Below are positions 5,783 to 13,572 of a stretch of DNA of 15,369 nucleotides, piece by piece. A program made the position numbers and the translations under genes. The number at the start of each line of letters is the position of its first letter. Within the stretch, counting starts at the first letter, position 1. The notes beneath the pieces are model-generated. The model ran no database searches, was not told the DNA's origin, and saw only the letters and a list, made by a program, of their open reading frames with translations. Source of the DNA: Actinomycetota bacterium (GTDB taxonomy: Bacteria > Actinomycetota > Actinomycetes > Streptosporangiales > Streptosporangiaceae); contig PLIQ01000357.1 of the NCBI GenBank assembly GCA_003140115.1, positions 18,155-33,523 of the forward strand, written 5' to 3'.

Positions 5783-6757
5783 TCAGGCGGGAGCGGACAG
5801 TGAGAGCCCGAACTGCGCCGCGGAATCCGTCCACCACGAGCGGATGGCCAGGCCGGCCGCGGCCAGTTCGGTCTCTACTCCGGCGCGGCGGAACTTGGCC
5901 GACACCTCGGTCCGCATCTCCTCCCCGGCGGCGAAACTAACGGTGAGCCCGATGGCGGGCAGGTGCACGGTCTGGTCGGCCAGTGAGCGCAACCGCATCT
6001 CGATCCACTCCGCCTCGGCATCCCATACCGCCACGTGCTCGAACTCGTCTGGGTCGAAGTCGGCGCCGAGCTCGCTGTTCAGCACCGCAAGGACGTTCTT
6101 GTTGAACTCGGCGGTAACGCCGGAGTCGTCGTCGTACGCGGCGACCAGCACCTCCGGATCCTTGACCAGGTCGGTACCGAGTAGGAAGAAGTCGCCCGGG
6201 CGCAGCCCAGCCCGGATCCGAGCCAGGAACGCGGCCCGCTGGGCAGGCAGCAGGTTCCCGATCGTGCTGCCTAGGAAGGCCACCAGCCGGGGGGCGGGCG
6301 CGTCGTCGTCGGCGGGGAACCCCAGATGCTCCTCGAAGTCGGAGACCACCGCGCGCACGTCCAGGCCGGGGTACTCGGCGGACAGTGCGGCCCCCGCCGC
6401 GACCAGGGCCGACTCGCTGACGTCCACCGGTACGTAGCAGCGCAGCGTGCCCGCCGCGCGCAGCGCGTCCAGCAGCAGCCGGGTCTTGTCCGAGGACCCC
6501 GAGCCGAGCTCGACCAGTGTCCGGGCCCGCGTCTGCGCGGCGATCTCGGCCGCGCTGCCATGCAGGATCTCGCGTTCGGCGCGGGTCGGGTAGTACTCCC
6601 GCAGCTCGGTGATCTTGTCGAACAGCGCGCTGCCTTGCGCGTCGTAGAACCACTTGGGCGGCAGCGATTTCGGGTCCGACGAGAGTCCGCGGCGCGCGTC
6701 GGCGCGTAGCGATTCGGCGAGGAAGCCAGGCGGCAGCCGGCGGTCTAGTGAGGTCAA
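5783..6757 (-). CDS. egtD: Histidine N-alpha-methyltransferase EgtD
   Basis: EgtD trimethylates L-histidine with three SAM molecules to give hercynine, the committed step of ergothioneine synthesis; it is cytosolic. The 324-residue length matches bacterial EgtD. Visible signatures are [22 protein letters not shown] (29-50), [12 protein letters not shown] (54-65), the SAM loop [16 protein letters not shown] (81-96), DVSES (112-116), AFLGSTIGN (160-168, with the histidine-binding Asn) and [12 protein letters not shown] (278-289), whose Glu and Ser correspond to histidine-contacting residues of the mycobacterial enzyme. The start is a TTG overlapping the egtC stop by four bases (TTGA), with GGAAGGA about 11 bases upstream. 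No better start is nearby, and homologues also need the residues before LAESLRAD. It is the last gene of the egt operon. Confidence 0.97.
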   Translation of the reverse strand: MTSLDRRLPPGFLAESLRADARRGLSSDPKSLPPKWFYDAQGSALFDKITELREYYPTRAEREILHGSAAEIAAQTRARTLVELGSGSSDKTRLLLDALRAAGTLRCYVPVDVSESALVAAGAALSAEYPGLDVRAVVSDFEEHLGFPADDDAPAPRLVAFLGSTIGNLLPAQRAAFLARIRAGLRPGDFFLLGTDLVKDPEVLVAAYDDDSGVTAEFNKNVLAVLNSELGADFDPDEFEHVAVWDAEAEWIEMRLRSLADQTVHLPAIGLTVSFAAGEEMRTEVSAKFRRAGVETELAAAGLAIRSWWTDSAAQFGLSLSAPA

Positions 6758-7539
6758 GAGATCGCGATCCTTCCGTTCGAGGGGACTTGCAGGCCTGGGG
6801 CGGACAGCGGGGTCACATCGACCCGTCTGGCCGTCGCGGTCACGACGGAGTCACCGGGGACCTCGGTCCAGCCGGGTTCGTCGTCGCCGGGTTCCGAGGC
6901 GACGACCACCGTCGGCCCCGACAGCCGGTACCACAAGGTGTCACCGGCGGCGGTGGCGGCGATCAGCTGGCCGTCAGTCAGCAGGAAGTTGAACCGGCCG
7001 GTCACGCCCGCCGCCCGCAGCGCCCCGACGGTATCGGCCAGAGCCTCAGCGGGCGCCAGGCCAAGGTCCAGCCGGTGCCGCACCAGCGCCCACAGCAGCG
7101 CCGAGTCGACCCGGGCCTCCAGGCCCAGCAGCGTGCCGGCCGGCAGCGTCGCGGCCAGCCCGGCCGCGGACTGCGGCCACCCGTCGACCACCCCGTTATG
7201 GCTGAACAGCCAGCGGCCCGACGCGAACGGAGCCACCGAGGCGGCCCCCAGAGCGGTGCCCACCGTGGCGCAGCGCACCGAGCCGAGCAGCGCGCCCGAC
7301 CGGGTCACCCGGGCCACGTCGGCGAAGGACTCGTCGCCCCAGATGGGCTCGGCCCGCCGGTACCTGGCCGGATCGGGGTCGCCGGGCGGGTACCAGCCGA
7401 TCCCGAACCCGTCCGCGTTCACCGTTCCGTGCCGCTGCCGTCGCGGCGCCCAGGCTTGCCGGTACAGCCCATGCGGTGGGTCGATGATGACCGAACGCAG
7501 CGTGGCCGACGGTCCGAGGTAGGCCAGGTGCCTGCACAT
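6754..7539 (-). CDS. egtC: Gamma-glutamyl-hercynylcysteine sulfoxide hydrolase EgtC
   Basis: EgtC removes the gamma-glutamyl group from gamma-glutamyl-hercynylcysteine sulfoxide, giving hercynylcysteine sulfoxide. The 261-residue protein is a class II glutamine-amidotransferase-type (Ntn) hydrolase. It starts MCRHLAY, so Cys2 becomes the N-terminal nucleophile after Met removal. Further family segments are [10 protein letters not shown] (41-50), GSVRCATVG (86-94), [10 protein letters not shown] (111-120) and [11 protein letters not shown] (143-153). The ATG is fixed by Cys2 and shares one base with the egtB stop (TGATG). It sits third in the operon between egtB and egtD, the usual position. 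Without the neighbours this could be called a generic class II glutamine amidotransferase; with them, EgtC is secure. Confidence 0.95.
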   Translation of the reverse strand: MCRHLAYLGPSATLRSVIIDPPHGLYRQAWAPRRQRHGTVNADGFGIGWYPPGDPDPARYRRAEPIWGDESFADVARVTRSGALLGSVRCATVGTALGAASVAPFASGRWLFSHNGVVDGWPQSAAGLAATLPAGTLLGLEARVDSALLWALVRHRLDLGLAPAEALADTVGALRAAGVTGRFNFLLTDGQLIAATAAGDTLWYRLSGPTVVVASEPGDDEPGWTEVPGDSVVTATARRVDVTPLSAPGLQVPSNGRIAIS

Positions 7540-8876
7540 CAGGCGGTCTCCGGCACTCCGGACCGCGCGGTGCGGAAGCCGGAGAAGATCTGCCGCCGGA
7601 TCGGGTAGTCCCAGTTGCGGAACGTGCTTCGGCAGGCCACCGTGCTGACCGCGAACGACCCGCCCCGGAGCACCTTGTACTCCGGGCCGAAGAACACCTC
7701 CGAGTACTCCCGGTAGGGCCAGGCGCTGAACCCCGGATACGGACCGAAGTCCGAACTCGTCCACTCCCAGACGTCCCCGACCAGTTGCCGGGCCCCGCAC
7801 GGCGCCGCTCCCGCCGGGTACGAGCCCGCGGGAGCGGGTCGCAGGAACTGCTGGCCGAGGTTGGCGTGCGCCGCCTCCGGCTCCGCGTTGCCCCACGGGA
7901 ACCGCCGGGACAGGCCGCTCACCGGGTCGAACCGGGCCGCCTTCTCCCACTCGGCCTCGGTCGGCAGCCTGCGCCCCGCCCAGCGGGCGTACGCGTCGGC
8001 CTCGTACCAGCACACGTGCAGTACCGGCTCGTCCGGCCGGACAGGTTCGACTTGGCCGAAGACCCTGCGGACCCACTGCTCGCCATCCCGGCTCCAGTAC
8101 AGCGGCGCGAATAGCCCGGCCCGCTGCCGGTGCTCCCAGCCCGCCGCGGTCCACCAGCGGGGGTCGTCGTATCCGCCGTCCGCGATGAACTCGGTGTACG
8201 CGCCGCAGGTCACCGGCGTGGTGTCGAGGAAAAACGAGGCCACGTCCACCGCGTGCGCGGGCCGCTCGTTGTCCAGCGCCCACGGCTCGGTGGAGGTGCC
8301 CATGGTGAACGGGCCGCCCGGCACCAGGACCTCGGACGGCAGCCGCAGCGCGTCCGCGGGGACCGGGCCGGGTGCGGCGGCGGCGAGCACCGGGGCCCCC
8401 GCCCGGATCTGGTGGGTGATCAGCATCGTCTCGTCGTGCTGCACCTCGTGCTGGGCGATCATGCCGAACGCGAACCCGTCACCGAGCAGCCGGGTACCCC
8501 CGTCTTCAGGACCACTGAACCGGGTTCGCTCGAGCAGGTCGAGCACCCGGCCCCGCACCTCGTGGCCGTAGGCGCGCGCCTCGGCGGGCGCCAGCAGCGG
8601 CAGCGTCGGGCGTTCGCAGCGGGGATGCTCGAACGCGTCGTAGAGCGGGTCGATCTCCGGGTGCAGGGGCTCGCGCCCGCCAACCTCACGCAGCAGCCAG
8701 AGTTCTTCCTGGTTGGCGATGTGGGCCAGGTCCCAGACCAGCGGGGACATCAGCGGCGAGTGCTGTCTGACCAGGTCGTCCTCATCCACGCTGTCGGTGA
8801 GCAGCGCCGTCCGCTGCCGCGCGCCAGTCAGTTCCCTGGCGATCGTCTCCCGTAGCGCGTGCCCCGTCTGCGTCAT
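7539..8876 (-). CDS. egtB: Hercynine oxygenase (sulfoxide synthase) EgtB
   Basis: EgtB is the non-heme iron enzyme that uses O2 to join hercynine to gamma-glutamylcysteine as a sulfoxide. The 445-residue protein has an N-terminal DinB-like domain. It supplies the three-histidine iron site: WDLAHIANQEELW (48-60, His52) and AQHEVQHDET (141-150, His143 and His147). A C-terminal FGE-sulfatase/formylglycine-type domain (about 183-440) contains RLPTEAEWEKAARF, VGDVWEWTSSDFGPYPGF and KVLRGGSF, ending in FRNWDYPIRRQIFSGFR. The conserved tyrosines (around 380-393) and Asp423 fit substrate-contacting residues of mycobacterial EgtB. The start has the best ribosome binding site in the window, GGAGGT seven bases before the ATG, and overlaps the egtA stop by four bases (ATGA). 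The substrate as gamma-Glu-Cys fits the presence of egtA and egtC. Confidence 0.97.
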   Translation of the reverse strand: MTQTGHALRETIARELTGARQRTALLTDSVDEDDLVRQHSPLMSPLVWDLAHIANQEELWLLREVGGREPLHPEIDPLYDAFEHPRCERPTLPLLAPAEARAYGHEVRGRVLDLLERTRFSGPEDGGTRLLGDGFAFGMIAQHEVQHDETMLITHQIRAGAPVLAAAAPGPVPADALRLPSEVLVPGGPFTMGTSTEPWALDNERPAHAVDVASFFLDTTPVTCGAYTEFIADGGYDDPRWWTAAGWEHRQRAGLFAPLYWSRDGEQWVRRVFGQVEPVRPDEPVLHVCWYEADAYARWAGRRLPTEAEWEKAARFDPVSGLSRRFPWGNAEPEAAHANLGQQFLRPAPAGSYPAGAAPCGARQLVGDVWEWTSSDFGPYPGFSAWPYREYSEVFFGPEYKVLRGGSFAVSTVACRSTFRNWDYPIRRQIFSGFRTARSGVPETA

Positions 8877-10186
8877 GTAATTACCTCCATTTGGTCGTCG
8901 GCGGGACATCTGTCTTGCAGTACGTATCGCTCGGTGAAGTCGGCCACCGCCTGCCGGATCGGGGCAGGTGCGCCCGCCCGGCCCAGCGCCGCGCCGGCGG
9001 CCTCGAAGCACTTCTTGCTGGCCCGGCTGATACACGGGTCGGCCGGACCGGACCGGGCCGCCCGCAGCCACGGGCCGTCGGCACCGGATCGCGGGCCCGG
9101 CCCCTCCCACACCGGCTCGACGGCGGCCAGCGCGGCATCCGCCGCGCGCTCGTCATCGGCCAGTGCCTTGACCACGGCCGCCGGCACGATCCAGCCGTCG
9201 CCCGGCTGCGCGTCGATCATGCGCAACTCCATGTGCCCACGCGGGCGGACCGGCGGGAACAGGGTGGACAGGTGGTAGTCCAGATCCTCGGAGGTAGGCG
9301 GCCGAAGCGGTCCCGACCCGCCGTCGCGCACCCAGTCGCGGAAGGTCAGCCCGGGCGGCGCGGTCCAGTCGGTGGAGTCGGGCTCGCAGACGCACATCAG
9401 CCTGGCGTCCAGGGCGTAGGCCGCCCACGCGTCGCGCGGGTCCCCGTCCGCGGCCGGCGCCCGGGTCCGGCCCGGATCCATGTTGGCCCACACCTGCTGA
9501 CGGGCCGAGCGCCAGCCGGTGGGCCGACCCTGGCGCAGCGACGAGTTGGCGAACGCCGCCACCAGCACCGGTCCGATCGCGTGCAGCAGACGCCAGCGCG
9601 ACCGGTACCCGGAGTCACCGGTGCCGTCGTTGCCCGCGTCCAGGCAGACCTGAACCGACGCGGTGCCGCACATCATCTGACGGCCCCACGGGCCGTCGGA
9701 GTCGAAGAATTTCTCCATCGCCGCGTACCGCGGCAGGTCGACCACACGCCGGGGCGGGCGCAGTGGATCAAGGCCATAGCCGCAGAGTTCGAGGCCGGCC
9801 GCTGCGGCTGCGTCACGCAGGGCGGTCAGATCCCGCCCGGTCACCTCAACCAGTTCACCAAGGGTGACCGCGGGCGCCGAGCTCAGCTCAAGCTGCCCGC
9901 CCGGCTCCACCGTCAAGGTGGCACCCGAGGGAAGAGCAGGAATTTGATACCGAACGATACGTTGTTCGTGTTCCGAGTAGCCTTGCTTGCTGGCCGGGGT
10001 ATCGGCCCCGAAGGGGGCTAGGGCGGCGGCTACCTGTTCCGCCCGGACCGGCCGCGCTGGATCGCGAGGATCGCGGGCCAGCCATTCGAGTTCGACGCCC
10101 ACCCGCTGCGGCGGGCCTGTCTTAAAGGCGATCCCGTGAACGTGCGCCTCGGCGTCCGCTTCCGTGAATCGCGCCCCCTTGATCAC
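8873..10186 (-). CDS. egtA: Glutamate-cysteine ligase EgtA
   Basis: EgtA condenses glutamate and cysteine with ATP to gamma-glutamylcysteine, the sulfur donor for EgtB. With the GTG at 10186 the protein has 437 residues, matching the family. Visible GCS2-type signatures are RVGVELEWLARD (28-39), ATLTVEPGGQLELSSAP (89-105), GYGLDPLRPPRRVV, RYAAMEKFF, ASVQVCLDAG, DYHLSTLFPPVRPRGHMELRMIDAQ. I preferred this GTG because homologues begin only about 15-20 residues before the 'F(T/S)..(D/E)A..H' helix; a TTG at 10216 and an earlier start at 10294 are possible. TAGGGT (10199-10194) lies seven bases before the GTG and could be a -10 for a leaderless transcript, but no matching -35 is seen. A run of A/T-ending codons marks an insert at 9929-9988. 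It heads the egt operon. Confidence 0.93.
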   Translation of the reverse strand: MIKGARFTEADAEAHVHGIAFKTGPPQRVGVELEWLARDPRDPARPVRAEQVAAALAPFGADTPASKQGYSEHEQRIVRYQIPALPSGATLTVEPGGQLELSSAPAVTLGELVEVTGRDLTALRDAAAAAGLELCGYGLDPLRPPRRVVDLPRYAAMEKFFDSDGPWGRQMMCGTASVQVCLDAGNDGTGDSGYRSRWRLLHAIGPVLVAAFANSSLRQGRPTGWRSARQQVWANMDPGRTRAPAADGDPRDAWAAYALDARLMCVCEPDSTDWTAPPGLTFRDWVRDGGSGPLRPPTSEDLDYHLSTLFPPVRPRGHMELRMIDAQPGDGWIVPAAVVKALADDERAADAALAAVEPVWEGPGPRSGADGPWLRAARSGPADPCISRASKKCFEAAGAALGRAGAPAPIRQAVADFTERYVLQDRCPADDQMEVIT

Positions 10187-10373
10187 GGTTTCAACCCTAC
10201 CCGATGGGTCTGACAAAACCCGGCCACGCTTCTGACCGCTGGTCTTCAGGTTCGGGTGGTACCGTGCAACGCACCTTGCGTGATCGGCGGTCACGATCAG
10301 TCGCAGGATTCATGACACGCCGTGAACGCCAACGGAGCCGTTCGCGCGGTCGGCTCTGGCAGGATGGACTCCG
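10187..10373. promoter_or_regulatory. Divergent egtA/steA intergenic region with inverted repeat
   Basis: This 187-base region must carry the start signals of both the egt operon and the steA operon. The clearest element is TGATCG (10281-10286), seven bases, CGATCA (10294-10299), an exact inverted repeat suitable for a dimeric regulator. A second small repeat, GTGC-AAC-GCAC, lies at 10264-10274. No pair of consensus -35 and -10 boxes is convincing on either strand. CAGGAT at 10360-10365, just before the steA ATG, and TAGGGT before egtA are weak -10 candidates. A regulatory function is inferred. Confidence 0.4.
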
Positions 10374-11564
10374 ATGAAGTTGCCGTCCGTGATTCCGCCG
10401 GTGTTCCGGGGTCGTGCTGGGGAGCCACCCGGCATCGTCGCCGTGGCGCGTGTGGACCGCGCCACGAAGATCATCACCAAGCGGCTCAACCGGGGCGAGA
10501 TCGCCATCATCGACCATTCCGATCTGGACCGGGTGAGTGCCGAAGAGCTGATCAGGCGGAAGATCTCGGCGGTGGTCAACGTCTCGATGAGCATTACCGG
10601 CCGGTACCCGAACCTCGGTCCGCAGCTGCTGCTCGATGCCGGTATCCCGGTCATCGACGGGGTCGGCCCGGACGTGATGGTTCGGGTCACCGACGGCGCG
10701 GTGGTCCGGCTGCACGAGGAGACGCTGTATCTCGGTGACCAGGTGGTGGCCAAGGGGACGCCGCTGACCCGGGACTCGATCGAGGCGGCCCTGACCGAGG
10801 CCCGGTCCCTGGTCGCAGTGCAGATCGAGTCGTTCGCCGCGAACACGCTGGAGTTCCTCAGGCGCGAGCACGCCCTGCTGACCGACGGCATCCAGGCTCC
10901 CCAGATGCAGACGGACATGGCCGGCCGGCACGTCCTGGTCGTGGTGCGCGGCTATCACTACCGTGAGGACCTGGCCGCCCTGCGGCCCTATATCCGCGAG
11001 TACAAGCCGGTCATGATGGCGGTAGACGGCGGCGCCGACGCCCTGATCGAGGCTGGTTACCTGCCCGACGCCATCTTGGGGGACATGGACTCGGTCTCCG
11101 ACGAGGCCTTGTGTTCCGGCGCGGAACTCATCGTGCACGCCTACCCGGACGGCCGCGCGCCGGGGCTGGCCCGGGTGCACGAGCTCGGCCTGGACGCGAT
11201 CACGTGCCCAGCGCCGGGGACGAGCGAGGACGTCGCGCTGCTCGTGGCCGACGCCAAGGGCGCGAGCCTGATCGCCGTGGTGGGCACCCACCACACCCTG
11301 GAGGAGTTTCTCGACAAGGGCCGGCCGGGCATGTCGAGTACCTTCATCACGCACCTGCGGGTCGCTGGGAAGCTGGTCAACGCCCGAGGCGTTCACCAGC
11401 TGTACCAGAGCCGGATTTCCGGCTGGTCGCTGCTGGTGCTGGTCTTGGCCGCGGCCGTGACCGTGCTCGTGGCCGTGCTGTTCTCGCCGGCCGAACCCGT
11501 CCTGGCCAGGTACTTCGAAGCGACCTGGCACTCCTTTACCTACTGGCTGACCGGAAAACTATAG
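10374..11564 (+). CDS. steA: Putative cytokinetic ring protein SteA
   Basis: A 396-residue orthologue of corynebacterial SteA and mycobacterial Rv1697, which act with SteB in daughter-cell separation through peptidoglycan hydrolase control. The soluble part contains RGEIAIIDHSDLDRVSAEEL and VNVSMSITGRYPNLGP (69-83). It also has a thiamine-pyrophosphokinase-like domain with MMAVDGGADALIEAG and LPDAILGDMDSVSD (214-243). A single transmembrane helix lies near the C-terminus (about 351-370), so the bulk is cytoplasmic with a short outer tail. The ATG start has only a weak upstream GGA; an AGGA about 10 bases upstream may serve. The stop overlaps the steB GTG by one base (TAGTG). It heads an operon with envelope genes. 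Identification rests on remembered family sequence features and the steB neighbour; it is firm. Confidence 0.93.
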   Translation: MKLPSVIPPVFRGRAGEPPGIVAVARVDRATKIITKRLNRGEIAIIDHSDLDRVSAEELIRRKISAVVNVSMSITGRYPNLGPQLLLDAGIPVIDGVGPDVMVRVTDGAVVRLHEETLYLGDQVVAKGTPLTRDSIEAALTEARSLVAVQIESFAANTLEFLRREHALLTDGIQAPQMQTDMAGRHVLVVVRGYHYREDLAALRPYIREYKPVMMAVDGGADALIEAGYLPDAILGDMDSVSDEALCSGAELIVHAYPDGRAPGLARVHELGLDAITCPAPGTSEDVALLVADAKGASLIAVVGTHHTLEEFLDKGRPGMSSTFITHLRVAGKLVNARGVHQLYQSRISGWSLLVLVLAAAVTVLVAVLFSPAEPVLARYFEATWHSFTYWLTGKL

Positions 11565-12625
11565 TGATCGACTTTCGCTACCACCTGGTGTCCATCGTGG
11601 CGGTCTTCCTCGCCCTGGCCATCGGGATCGTGCTCGGTTCCACCGAGCTGCAGGGTCCCACGTACAACCTGCTCAACCAGACCACCGCCAAGCTGCAGAA
11701 CGAGTACAACCAGGCGAGCAGCCAGCGTGACGCGGCCCAGCAGCAGGCCGACCTCGGCGAGAACTACGCTCAGGCGGTCGAGCCGGTGGTGCTGCACGAC
11801 CTGCTGGCGGGCCAGCGGCTGCTGATCATCACCGAGCCCGGCGCGCCGGCCTCGGTGGTCACCGCGATTAGCAACGCCGCGACGCAGGACGCGGGCGCCA
11901 CGGTCACCGGGCAGATCGCGCTGCAGCCCAAGTTCTTCGACAACAGCGACACCACGCTGGACGGCCTGAACCAGATCAACCAGGCCATGTCGCAGGCCGA
12001 CAACATCGTGCTGAACACCGGCACGCCCTATCAGCAGCAGGCCGCACAGGTGATCGCGAGCGAGATCCTCACCCGGACGGCGGGACCGTCGGCCGGCCAG
12101 GCCAGCGGCCAGCCGAGCACTAGCCCGTCGGCGGGCGCCCAGCAGGACACCAACGCGCAGACCATGCTCGGGGCGTACGCCAACGAGGGGTTCCTGACCA
12201 TCAGCGGACAGCCCTCGGCGCCGGCCACGCTGGCCGTAGTCGTGACCCCGCAGACCGCTCCGTCGGACGGCAGCGGGGACCCGCTTGACCAGATCCTGGT
12301 GCCCGTGGCCGAGGAACTAGCCGCGGAGAGCTCGGCCACCGTGGTGGCCGGCGTCTCGACGGGTTCGGGGCCCGGCAGCCCGATCGCTGTGCTGCGTGCG
12401 AGCAGCGCGGCCAGCAAGGTGTCCACCGTCGACGACGCCGACTACGTGGCCGGGCAGAGCGTGGTGATCCAGGCGCTGGCGACGCAGCTGAACGGCGGCA
12501 ATCCGGGCAGCTACGGGTTTGCCAACGGCGCCGGCGCCATCGCGCCGAGCCCCGCGCCCACGTCCAGTTCGAGCGCGTCGCCGTCCGCGACGGCCAGCCC
12601 GCCGAGCAAGAAGACGAAGAAGTGA
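11564..12625 (+). CDS. steB: SteB / MctB-family protein (annotated as copper transporter family)
   Basis: A 353-residue protein beginning VIDFRYHLVSIVAVFLALAI (GTG start read as Met), the N-terminal signature of the Rv1698/MctB family. One transmembrane helix (about 8-25) is followed by a glutamine-rich coiled coil (about 33-70) and an extracytoplasmic alpha/beta domain (LLAGQRLLIITEPGAPASVV, ADNIVLNTGTPYQ). The mycobacterial homologue was linked to copper export and outer-membrane pore formation. The corynebacterial one, SteB, partners SteA in cell separation, which fits this operon better. Odd features are a Gly/Ser/Pro/Gln-rich insert (about 174-196) and a low-complexity Ser/Ala/Pro tail (about 327-348) ending in KKTKK. 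It overlaps steA by one base and the next gene by four (GTGA). The copper role is uncertain. Confidence 0.9.
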   Translation: MIDFRYHLVSIVAVFLALAIGIVLGSTELQGPTYNLLNQTTAKLQNEYNQASSQRDAAQQQADLGENYAQAVEPVVLHDLLAGQRLLIITEPGAPASVVTAISNAATQDAGATVTGQIALQPKFFDNSDTTLDGLNQINQAMSQADNIVLNTGTPYQQQAAQVIASEILTRTAGPSAGQASGQPSTSPSAGAQQDTNAQTMLGAYANEGFLTISGQPSAPATLAVVVTPQTAPSDGSGDPLDQILVPVAEELAAESSATVVAGVSTGSGPGSPIAVLRASSAASKVSTVDDADYVAGQSVVIQALATQLNGGNPGSYGFANGAGAIAPSPAPTSSSSASPSATASPPSKKTKK

Positions 12626-13572
12626 GTCGGGCCGGGGGACTGATCCGGGCCGGTACCGCGGCTGCGACTGCGGCGGCCGCGACCAGGGTTGCGTACACGG
12701 TCCTGAACCAGCGGCCGCCGGGCGGGACCAAGACCTGGTCGCGGACCAACCACCGCGGCGAGCCGGTCACCCTGCTCGAGGGACCGGCGGTCGCGGTCGG
12801 CGCGGTCGTCGGCGCGCTGGCTCAGGCCGCCTTCGGGTCACCCCGGCCCGGTGCGGCCATGGCCTTGGCCGGGGCGGGAGCGGCGGCGTTCGGCGGCTAC
12901 GACGACCTGGCGGGATCCGGCGACCGACGCGGGTTCCGCGGCCATCTAGGGGCCCTGCGGCACGGCGAGGTTACCACCGGCGCGGTCAAGCTGGGCGGCA
13001 TCGGTGTCACCGGAATCGTCAGCGCCGTGCTGGCCGGGGGCGCGCCCGTCGATGTCGTCATCGACGCCGGGCTGGTGGCCGGCGGGGCGAACCTGCTCAA
13101 CCTGTTCGACCTGCGGCCAGGGCGGGCGATCAAGGTCGCAGTCGCCTCGGGCGCGCTGATCGCCGCGGGCGGCTCCGTGAGCGGCCGGGGGGCCGGCGTC
13201 GCGGCACCGCTGGCGGCAGCGCTGATCCTGCTGCCCCAGGACCTGGGCGAGCGGGCCATGCTCGGCGACTGCGGGGCGAACTCGCTGGGCGCCATGCTGG
13301 GCGCCGCGGCGGCGGGCCTGCCGCGGCCGGCCCGGATCGCACTGCTGGCTGGGATCACCGGCCTGACCGCGGTCAGCGAGAAGGTCAGCTTTACCAAGGT
13401 GATCGAGCGTACGTCCGCCCTGCGCTGGCTGGACATGCTGGGCCGGCGGCCACCGCAGCTGATGCCCAAGGTGCTGATCCCCGCCCAGCGCTGCGATATG
13501 GCGAAGGTCAATGGCGCTGCCACCGTGCTCCGTTCGGCTGAAAATACCGACCTAGCCCCGCCAGAGGAGTGA
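12622..13572 (+). CDS. MraY/WecA-superfamily polyprenyl-phosphate sugar-1-phosphate transferase-like membrane protein
   Basis: A 316-residue multi-pass membrane protein of the polyprenyl-phosphate N-acetylhexosamine-1-phosphate transferase (PNPT, glycosyltransferase 4) superfamily. Family marks in order are the aspartate pair GGYDDLAGSG (91-100), RRGFRGHLGALRHGEVTTGAVKLGG (102-126), AGGANLLNLFDLRPGRAIKV (153-172) and LGDCGANSLGAMLGA (214-228), with hydrophobic helices between. Classical MraY and WecA carry N..N..DG.DGL in the third block; here Asp163 is kept but the DGLDGL loop is replaced by DLRPGRA. So it may use another nucleotide-sugar or be a divergent subgroup. The GTG start overlaps the steB stop by four bases. 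The order steAB-PNPT-MurJ-GT suggests it starts a lipid-linked saccharide. It is not the main mraY, which sits in the dcw cluster. Confidence 0.8.
   Translation: MSRAGGLIRAGTAAATAAAATRVAYTVLNQRPPGGTKTWSRTNHRGEPVTLLEGPAVAVGAVVGALAQAAFGSPRPGAAMALAGAGAAAFGGYDDLAGSGDRRGFRGHLGALRHGEVTTGAVKLGGIGVTGIVSAVLAGGAPVDVVIDAGLVAGGANLLNLFDLRPGRAIKVAVASGALIAAGGSVSGRGAGVAAPLAAALILLPQDLGERAMLGDCGANSLGAMLGAAAAGLPRPARIALLAGITGLTAVSEKVSFTKVIERTSALRWLDMLGRRPPQLMPKVLIPAQRCDMAKVNGAATVLRSAENTDLAPPEE

Noticed and set aside
10194..10199. TAGGGT seven bases before the egtA GTG as a leaderless promoter
   Set aside because: The -10 likeness is fair, but no -35 at 16-18 bases was found, so I did not list it as a separate feature.
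10197..11531. 444-codon open frame on the - strand opposite steA
   Set aside because: It is antisense to a conserved gene, has low-complexity His/Gln/Arg-rich composition and no recognisable motif.
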